From the NCBI GenBank assembly GCA_028716365.1, contig JAQUPZ010000002.1, positions 248,001 to 312,000 on the forward strand: a stretch of 64,000 bases of DNA, given 5' to 3'. Below, in pieces: positions 57,642-64,000 of the stretch; position 1 is the stretch's first letter, and the number at the start of each line of letters is the position of its first letter. The notes under the pieces are model-generated. The model ran no database searches. It was not told the DNA's origin and saw only the letters and a list, made by a program, of their open reading frames with translations. The DNA comes from Kiritimatiellia bacterium. GTDB taxonomy: Bacteria > Verrucomicrobiota > Kiritimatiellia > UBA8416 > YA12-FULL-48-11. Position numbers and translations under genes: made by a program.

Positions 57642-60212
57642 TCATTCGTTGTAAAACAACCACCAATGCTCAGCCTTGAGTTTGGTGATCCTGGTACGGG
57701 CCTCATCAACTCCAGGCACGCCGCTTTTTATCAGACGTTCAAGAATACTTACCGTTCCCCGCCAATCTTTCCTGGCCTCAGTGATATCGGCGGCATTTAA
57801 TATTGCCCTCGTGAACCAGACCTTGCAAGCCTCATTATGCCGCACGCCGTGATCTCTGTCTTCAAAATACCTGAGTATGACTTTCTTGTAATATTGCTGG
57901 AAAGCTTCCGGATTCCGGCCGAGCTTCTCCATGCAACGCCCGATCTGATATTCGGCACGCATTACGAGATCAAGATTGGCTTCCGGATTGTTTACGACAA
58001 TGCGGAAAGATTCAATACTCTCTTCGTATCGTTTCCTGTCGTCAGCCCCGAGACTGAACTGACAATCACCTTTCCTGCCCCACGCGGCAACAATTAACGG
58101 GCTCGAGGGATATTTTGCGATGACCTCATCAAAAATCAGTATTGCTTCAGAGAACCTTGCAAGTTCAGTCAAGGCTTCGGCTTGCGCAAAACGCGCTTCT
58201 GCCATTTTCTTGCTGTCGGGATATTCCTTGGCCAGCCTGGACAACAACTCGACGGATCGAATGTATTCCTTTCGTTTCGATGCAGAAAGTCCCGCCCAGA
58301 ACAGCGCATTATCAGCAAACAGGCTCTTGGGATATTTTGCCACAAAAGAGAGAAAATCTTTCTCAGCATCACCATATGCGCCTTCATTATACTCATAATT
58401 GGCCATCCAGAACATGGCCTCGGGTGCCCATTGTGAATCCGGATAACGCTTGATAAAATCCCGGCAAATCTGTAACGCACGCTCATCGTTTCCAAGCCAG
58501 TACGCACACCTTCCGCTCATGTAATACGAGTGCTCAAACATGGCGCTTGTCGTAAACCTGTTCGTCACCCCTGAAAAATCACGGAGAGCCTCATCAAAAT
58601 TCATCAGTTGATAATTCGCCACCCCGCGCCCATGGAGGGCCTGTGCATATAACAGCCCGTTGGAATATACACCCATCACCCGGTTAAATGCATAAACAGC
58701 TTCAAGCCATTTTCCCTGCGAAGCCCTTATTTCTCCAATACGGAGAAGAGCTTCTTCCGCAAACGGACTATCGGCGTATTTTTCACTTACTTCCCTGAAC
58801 CGCATCTCGGCGTCTGCCGGCTTATCAGAAGAGGCAAGACATTCCCCCGTCTGAAACAAAGCATTTGCCGCAAGTTTGGATTCCGGAAATTCCTTCAAAA
58901 AACGCTCATAGGTCTCCATTGCCAGCGTGAACTGATTATTGGCAAAGTAAGCATCACCCACTTTAAACAGGCATTGTTCCTTCCTCACTGTATCGACAAA
59001 AAGACCATACGCTTTCAGGAAAGTCGCAGCCGCTTCCGCATGCCTTGCCATACCAGTCAAAGCCCATCCCTTGCCTGCAAGCGCCTCGGCCTGTCCGGTG
59101 ACATTCGTGAATGTCTCCAGGAAATGCTGATATTCATCCACCGATTCCTGATATTTCTTGTTCTCCAGCAGTGCCCCGGCAAGTCTCAAGTGTGCCGCCT
59201 CAGCGATCGGATTCGTCGGAGATTTGGCAATGTACTGCTTGAGCAGTGGGACTCCCTGCTCCAAACGTCCAAGATCAACAAGGTACCGCGCAAATGCAAA
59301 TTCTCCCTTGAGTTTTAATTCCGGACTTTTAGCCAGCTCCATTCCCCTCCGCAGAGCATCAAGGGCATCATCTTTTTTGGATACTGCATTTAAAGCAGTT
59401 GCGACTGCCAATAACGCTTCTGCCCTCATATCATCCCCTGCTTTTGTATTCGCCGCCAGGGCCAGAAGTGTCGCTGCCGCATCATCCCATTTTTTTGCTT
59501 CAATTAGTGTTATGCCATACCAGTAATAGCCATTCTGTACCGTTACTTGATCCGCAGGAAGTTTTACCAGTCTCGAAAAGATTTCACGGGCCTGGTCGAT
59601 CTTGTTTATGGATAAAAGGATTTTGCCCCATTCCAGCATGTTCTCTGTTGTTTCGGGAGAATTACCATAAACGCGGTCAAAATCAGCAAACGCCTGAATA
59701 GCTGCATTCGTCTGGCCGGTCTGGAGATAACACCGCACCATTAAACGCAACCCTCTCCCAGCGTATTCACTCGACGGATAGTTCTTGCCGAATTCGTTCA
59801 ACTCCTTAATGGCCTCACCGTATTTCCCCAACTCATACAGGGCAAATGCATTCCAGAATGTAAAAGCATCAATTCTTTCAGGTTTCTCAATCCAGCCTTT
59901 CCTGGACTTGTACAAAGTAATAATTTCAGCATTCTTTCCCTGCTCATGCAGGGCGCGCATCAAAAGGATCACTGCCTCCTCAGTCTCCTTGCCGGAAGCG
60001 GGGGATTTCTTCAGGTATTGCTCAAACTGCGATTGCGCGACTTCATAGAGTTTATCCTCAAGCGCCGCCTTCCCTGCCTTCAGGATCGCAGACGGATTCT
60101 CCTTTGCACCGCTGTCAGCCTGTCCCGCGGCAATCACAGTCATTGACAGGAAAAGAGCCAGACATGCCACAACAAGTCCTGTCAGTTTCACGCCTCCAGA
60201 CAAACTCCTCAT
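57642..60212 (-). CDS. Exported TPR-repeat protein
   Basis: 856 aa. The ATG at 60212 overlaps the uvrA stop (ATGA), with AAGGAG 11 bases upstream. Signal peptide KLTGLVVACLALFLSMTVIAAG. The rest is a long array of tetratricopeptide units with the YbgF/BamD-like spacing, each ending in a Y-P-x-S-x(4)-A pattern, for example FGKNYPSSEYAGRG, FLKEFPESKLAANALF, KYADSPFAEEAL, FIKRYPDSQWAPEAMFW and LAKEYPDSKKMAEARF. Such proteins scaffold cell-envelope complexes. It precedes the ExbB/ExbD/TonB-like genes by 25 bp, so it is probably the periplasmic partner of that energy-coupling complex, as YbgF/CpoB is for Tol-Pal. Confidence 0.88.
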   Translation of the reverse strand: MRSLSGGVKLTGLVVACLALFLSMTVIAAGQADSGAKENPSAILKAGKAALEDKLYEVAQSQFEQYLKKSPASGKETEEAVILLMRALHEQGKNAEIITLYKSRKGWIEKPERIDAFTFWNAFALYELGKYGEAIKELNEFGKNYPSSEYAGRGLRLMVRCYLQTGQTNAAIQAFADFDRVYGNSPETTENMLEWGKILLSINKIDQAREIFSRLVKLPADQVTVQNGYYWYGITLIEAKKWDDAAATLLALAANTKAGDDMRAEALLAVATALNAVSKKDDALDALRRGMELAKSPELKLKGEFAFARYLVDLGRLEQGVPLLKQYIAKSPTNPIAEAAHLRLAGALLENKKYQESVDEYQHFLETFTNVTGQAEALAGKGWALTGMARHAEAAATFLKAYGLFVDTVRKEQCLFKVGDAYFANNQFTLAMETYERFLKEFPESKLAANALFQTGECLASSDKPADAEMRFREVSEKYADSPFAEEALLRIGEIRASQGKWLEAVYAFNRVMGVYSNGLLYAQALHGRGVANYQLMNFDEALRDFSGVTNRFTTSAMFEHSYYMSGRCAYWLGNDERALQICRDFIKRYPDSQWAPEAMFWMANYEYNEGAYGDAEKDFLSFVAKYPKSLFADNALFWAGLSASKRKEYIRSVELLSRLAKEYPDSKKMAEARFAQAEALTELARFSEAILIFDEVIAKYPSSPLIVAAWGRKGDCQFSLGADDRKRYEESIESFRIVVNNPEANLDLVMRAEYQIGRCMEKLGRNPEAFQQYYKKVILRYFEDRDHGVRHNEACKVWFTRAILNAADITEARKDWRGTVSILERLIKSGVPGVDEARTRITKLKAEHWWLFYNE

Positions 60213-63052
60213 GATTTCAGGATCTCCTTTAAAACCCTGCCCGTATGGGAATCGTGACACAACGCCACTTTCTCCGGGGTTCCGGCGGCAACAACAAGCC
60301 CGCCTGCGTCCCCTCCCTCCGGACCGAGATCAATAACATAGTCTGCTGTCTTTATAACATCCATGTTGTGTTCAATCACAACCACAGTATTCCCTGCATC
60401 TCTCAAACGCAACAACACATGAAGAAGCCTTTCCGTGTCGGCAAAATGCAGACCGGTTGTCGGTTCATCCAGCAGATAAAGAGTAGTACCGGTGGCAGTC
60501 TTGCTCAGTTCCGCCGAAAGCTTGACACGTTGCGCCTCTCCACCCGAAAGAGTAGTCGCAGACTGGCCCAATTGCAAGTAACCAAGTCCGACTTCTGATA
60601 ACGTTTTCAGCTTTCTCTCAACCATCGGAATGTTCCTGAAAAACTCGAGGGCCTCATCAATTGTCATGGAAAGTACTTCTGAAATATTTTTCCCTGCATA
60701 CCTGACTTCAAGGGTCTCCGAATTATACCGGGTGCCGCGGCACTGCTCACAGGTTACATATACGTCCGGAAGGAAATGCATTTCAAGTTTGAGGATACCG
60801 TCACCCTTGCATGTTTCACAACGCCCGCCTTTTACATTGAAACTGTACCTGCCCTCCTTGTATCCCCGTATTTTTGATGAAGGCGTATCGGCAAACAGTT
60901 TCCTGATGAACGAAAATGCACCGGTATAAGTAGCAGGATTGCTCCTGGGTGTCCGGCCAATCGGTGACTGGTCGATCACTATCACCTTGTCCAGCTTGTT
61001 CGCTCCCGAAATTTTCTCATGCTTGCCCGGCCGTTCCTTGGAATCATAAAACCTCCTGAACAATGCACGCCGTAAAATATCGTCAACGAGAGTACTCTTA
61101 CCGCTTCCCGAAACACCCGTGACACAGACAAAAAGCCCCAGAGGAATCGGGACGTCTATATTCTTCAAATTATTCTCGGATGCCCCGTGAATCGTAAGGA
61201 ATCCGGATTCCGGCTTCTTCCGAAGATAAGGAATTTTTATTTTCGCATTCCTGTTTAAATATTTTGCAGTGAGTGATTGCGGATTTGCCAGCATCTCCTG
61301 CACAGTCCCCTGACTTATGACCTGTCCTCCGAGCCTACCGGCACCCGGACCAAGATCAATCAGGCAGTCAGCCTGACGTATCGTCTCTTCGTCATGTTCA
61401 ACCACCACCACCGTATTGCCAAGGTCCCTCAACTCTTTGAGCATTTTGATAAGACGCTTGTTATCGCGCACATGAAGACCGATCGTAGGCTCGTCGAGGA
61501 CATATAAAACACCAACCAGTCCCGATCCGATCTGGGTCGCCAGCCTTATCCTCTGCGCTTCTCCTCCGGAAAGCGTTCCGCTCTCCCTGTCCAATGTCAG
61601 GTAATCAAGCCCCACTTCAACAAGAAATCTCAACCGGCGGTTGATTTCCTTCAATACCTCGCCTGCAATCTGTGTTTGCTGATCAGAAAGTTTCAGTCCT
61701 GCAAAGAATTCCATGGCCTTGCGAACAGACATCGCTGTTACATCCACAATCGACTTCTCATCAACCGTGCATGCCACAATTTCCGGCTTAAGCCGCGCCC
61801 CCCTGCAATCCGGGCAGGCCTGCCGGCTCATATGTTCACGGAGCCTCTGGCGCACAAAATCGCTTTCCGTCTCATGGTATCTCCGCATGAGATTCGGTAT
61901 GACTCCCTCGAAAGGTTTGCTGTATTTTCGCCACGCACCCCCGCGCCAGTACCCGAACGGCACATCCTCTTCCCCCGACCCGTAAAGAAGGATCTTTCGT
62001 ATCGCCGGGTTGATGTCTTTGAAAGGCACATCCAGACTGAACCTGTAATGTTCCGACAATGCCCGTAACAGTCCCTTGTAATAAATAAGCAACCTGCGGC
62101 CGCCGCGCCGCCATGCCTTGATGGCGCCATCAGCAATTGACAATTCCGGATTCGGAATGACAAGCTCCTCATCAAACACAAGATACGTCCCCAGTCCCGA
62201 ACATGTTGGACAGGCACCATATGGACTGTTGAAGGAAAAATGACGCGCCACAAGTTCCTCAAAGCTGATACCACATTTCGGGCATGCATTCTTCTCAGAT
62301 AACAGCACTTCAGAACTTTTGCCGCCTTCTTCAACCTGTGTGACAACTATAAGCGTTCCGTTCCCATGCTTCAGCGCAAGTTCGACAGAATCCGTCAGCC
62401 TTGTCCGTATTTTACTTGTGATAATCAACCTGTCGACGACGGCTTCAATCGAATGATTCTTTTTTTTATCCAGCTCCGGGACAGATTCTATCTCGCACAT
62501 TTGACCGTCAACCCGGCATCGCACAAATCCCTGTTTTCTGATCTGCTCCAGCACATCTTCGTGCCTGCCCTTTTTGCCTCTTATCACCGGGGCCAGCAGG
62601 GAAATTTTTGTACGACCCGGCAACTGCATCAACTGTTCGACAATCTGTTCGGCACTCTGCCTGCCGACAGGTCTCCTGCATTTCGGGCAGTGCCTGAGGC
62701 CGATACTGGCGTAAAGAAGTCGAAGGTAATCATGTATCTCGGTTGAGGTCGCAACTATCGAACGGGGATTTGAACCCGCAACCCTCTGTTCAATCGAAAT
62801 TGCAGGCGAGAGTCCCTCAATATAGTCCACGTCAGGCTTCTGCATCTGGTCAAGGAACTGCCTGGCATATGCAGAAAGACTCTCAACATATCTTCGCTGG
62901 CCTTCTGCATAAAGGGTGTCAAACGCAAGGGAAGATTTACCCGACCCGCTGAGACCGGTAATGACAGTCAACCGGTTACGCGGTATGGTTACGGTAATAT
63001 TCTGCAGGTTATGTTCCCGTGCTCCTGCGATTAGAATGCTGTCCCTGCTCAT
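60209..63052 (-). CDS. uvrA: Excinuclease ABC subunit UvrA
   Basis: 947 aa, standard length. DNA-damage recognition ATPase of nucleotide excision repair. Two ABC ATPase units are complete: Walker A GLSGSGKSSLAFDTLYAEGQ and GVSGSGKSTL, signatures LSGGEAQRIRLA and LSGGEAQRVKLS, and Walker B VLDEPTIGLH and LLDEPTTGLH. Zinc fingers include CPKC...CPTC in the first half and CETCKGDG...CEQCRGTR in the second. The start has GGAGCG upstream. tyrS precedes it by 31 bp and the TPR gene overlaps its stop. Confidence 0.98.
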   Translation of the reverse strand: MSRDSILIAGAREHNLQNITVTIPRNRLTVITGLSGSGKSSLAFDTLYAEGQRRYVESLSAYARQFLDQMQKPDVDYIEGLSPAISIEQRVAGSNPRSIVATSTEIHDYLRLLYASIGLRHCPKCRRPVGRQSAEQIVEQLMQLPGRTKISLLAPVIRGKKGRHEDVLEQIRKQGFVRCRVDGQMCEIESVPELDKKKNHSIEAVVDRLIITSKIRTRLTDSVELALKHGNGTLIVVTQVEEGGKSSEVLLSEKNACPKCGISFEELVARHFSFNSPYGACPTCSGLGTYLVFDEELVIPNPELSIADGAIKAWRRGGRRLLIYYKGLLRALSEHYRFSLDVPFKDINPAIRKILLYGSGEEDVPFGYWRGGAWRKYSKPFEGVIPNLMRRYHETESDFVRQRLREHMSRQACPDCRGARLKPEIVACTVDEKSIVDVTAMSVRKAMEFFAGLKLSDQQTQIAGEVLKEINRRLRFLVEVGLDYLTLDRESGTLSGGEAQRIRLATQIGSGLVGVLYVLDEPTIGLHVRDNKRLIKMLKELRDLGNTVVVVEHDEETIRQADCLIDLGPGAGRLGGQVISQGTVQEMLANPQSLTAKYLNRNAKIKIPYLRKKPESGFLTIHGASENNLKNIDVPIPLGLFVCVTGVSGSGKSTLVDDILRRALFRRFYDSKERPGKHEKISGANKLDKVIVIDQSPIGRTPRSNPATYTGAFSFIRKLFADTPSSKIRGYKEGRYSFNVKGGRCETCKGDGILKLEMHFLPDVYVTCEQCRGTRYNSETLEVRYAGKNISEVLSMTIDEALEFFRNIPMVERKLKTLSEVGLGYLQLGQSATTLSGGEAQRVKLSAELSKTATGTTLYLLDEPTTGLHFADTERLLHVLLRLRDAGNTVVVIEHNMDVIKTADYVIDLGPEGGDAGGLVVAAGTPEKVALCHDSHTGRVLKEILKS

Positions 63053-63083
63053 CTCGCTCCAGAATATTCAGCCGCAGAAAGGC

Positions 63084-64000
63084 CTATGTAACTTTAAGAA
63101 GATGATACGTCTTCTTTCCAGACCTAAGCACTACGACACGATTATCCACAATATCAGCAGGTTTGATAACAGACTGGATACCATCAACCCGCCTGTTGTT
63201 AACATAAAGGCCTCCGCTCTCCACCAGTCTGCGGGCCTCACCCTTGCTTTTGCAGAGCCCGGACATCACAGCAACATCAATGACGCCGGCGCCGGCAACC
63301 TTGCTGTCAGGTAGTTCCACGGAAGGTACATTTGCAAAAATATCCATAAGGTCTTCTGCGCGCAAATCGTCCATCGCCTCTCCGAAAAGAACAGAACTCG
63401 CCCTGACCGCCACCTTCAGGCCACGTTCGCCATGGACCATCCTCGTCACTTCCTCTGCGAGACGCTTCTGGGCCTCACGCTTTTCCGGTTCTTTTTTCAC
63501 TTGTTCTTCATACTGCCTGATTTCACTCAAGGGTAGAAAGGTGAATATCCTGAGGAACCGGGCGGCATCAGCATCGGCAGTACGGACAAAAAACTGGTAG
63601 AAATCATAATAAGACGTTTTCCTGTGATCGAGATAAATTGCATTTCCTTCGCTCTTCCCGAATTTCTGGCCAGTACTGTCACACACCAGCGGCAAAGTCA
63701 CGCCGTAAGCCTCAATACCTCGAAGCTTCCTGATGAGATCAGTGCCCGCCGTAATGTTACCCCACTGGTCTGAACCGCCGATCTGGAAGGTACACCCATG
63801 GTCATCATACAATTTCAGAAAATCATAGGCCTGGAGCATCTGGTAACTGAATTCTGTAAAGCTCATACCGCTTTCACTTTCAAGCCTGGCACGAACACTC
63901 TCCTTGCCCAGCATCACGCCCATCCTGAAATGTTTGCCGATATCACGAAGAAAAGTGATGAAGCTGAATTGTCCGAGCCAGTCATAATTATTCACTATCC
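63084..64000 (-). CDS. tyrS: Tyrosyl-tRNA synthetase TyrS (5' end missing)
   Basis: C-terminal about 305 residues of TyrRS; the first visible codons read IVNNYDWLG and the N-terminus, with the HIGH motif, lies right of the window. Visible landmarks: GMSFTEFSYQMLQAYDFL, GGSDQWGNITAGTDLIRK (tyrosine-binding), the KMSKS-type loop KFGKSEGNAIYL, and a C-terminal S4-like RNA-binding domain (KSKGEARRLVESGGLYVNNRRV). The enzyme charges tRNA-Tyr. Probably first in the unit with uvrA. Confidence 0.97.
   Translation of the reverse strand, partial: IVNNYDWLGQFSFITFLRDIGKHFRMGVMLGKESVRARLESESGMSFTEFSYQMLQAYDFLKLYDDHGCTFQIGGSDQWGNITAGTDLIRKLRGIEAYGVTLPLVCDSTGQKFGKSEGNAIYLDHRKTSYYDFYQFFVRTADADAARFLRIFTFLPLSEIRQYEEQVKKEPEKREAQKRLAEEVTRMVHGERGLKVAVRASSVLFGEAMDDLRAEDLMDIFANVPSVELPDSKVAGAGVIDVAVMSGLCKSKGEARRLVESGGLYVNNRRVDGIQSVIKPADIVDNRVVVLRSGKKTYHLLKVT

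Noticed and set aside
1..64000. CRISPR arrays, tRNA, rRNA and transposase genes
   Set aside because: None was seen by reading; short RNAs could be missed without a computed search.

Overview
The window looks like a chromosomal segment from an uncultured-type member of the PVC superphylum, most likely Lentisphaerota/Kiritimatiellota or a close relative. This is inferred from gene content: exported DUF1080, DUF4838 and DUF4091 proteins, PQQ-type beta-propellers, a Tat-exported Gfo/Idh/MocA oxidoreductase and an HzsA-like cytochrome/SUMF1 fusion, next to a standard set of bacterial housekeeping genes. No rRNA, tRNA or CRISPR array was seen.

Layout. (1) 1-2668 (+): two inner-membrane permeases of a MalFG-type sugar ABC transporter. 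The first runs off the left edge; the second carries a very large extracytoplasmic insertion. (2) 2743-28955 (-): ten consecutive genes for exported proteins, apparently for polysaccharide or glycoside turnover: DUF1080, an unknown protein, Gfo/Idh, DUF4838, DUF4091, propeller-methyltransferase 1, heparinase-like/FG-GAP, propeller-methyltransferase 2, a polysaccharide deacetylase-like protein and the HzsA-like/SUMF1 fusion. (3) 29179-31369: a cysteine-rich Tat lipoprotein divergent from an AraC regulator. (4) 31370-31905: a gene-free mosaic of dispersed repeats. (5) 31906-35651 (-): tsaD, a C-terminal processing protease and a family 9 glycosyltransferase.

(6) About 35.7-48.7 kb is an accessory island bracketed by an imperfect 20-bp direct repeat, and its left two-thirds are visibly more A/T-rich than the flanks. 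It holds a predicted PD-(D/E)xK nuclease with a DUF4365 protein, an FRG-domain protein with zinc-ribbon membrane protein, an OLD-type ATPase/TOPRIM nuclease followed by a HEPN-like protein and an orphan, and a compact four-gene operon: two radical SAM proteins with non-canonical cysteine spacing, a D-2-hydroxyacid dehydrogenase homologue lacking its catalytic Arg, and a membrane coiled-coil protein. I know of no described system with this last combination, and it is the best candidate here for something new.

(7) 48834-64000 (-): a housekeeping run, in transcription order tyrS (cut by the right edge), uvrA, a TPR envelope protein, ExbB-, ExbD- and TonB-like proteins, hisD, hisC, hisB, hisA, an M16 protease and comEC. 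Most junctions are 4-bp ATGA/GTGA-type overlaps, so most of it is probably one translationally coupled transcription unit.

Integration. Region 2 plus the permeases and AraC regulator reads as a sensing, extracellular processing and uptake locus for a complex carbohydrate; the substrate cannot be read from the sequence. At least three dispersed repeat families punctuate the intergenic space: a 46-bp/33-bp pair, a three-way-junction element and a GATTAA-type short array.
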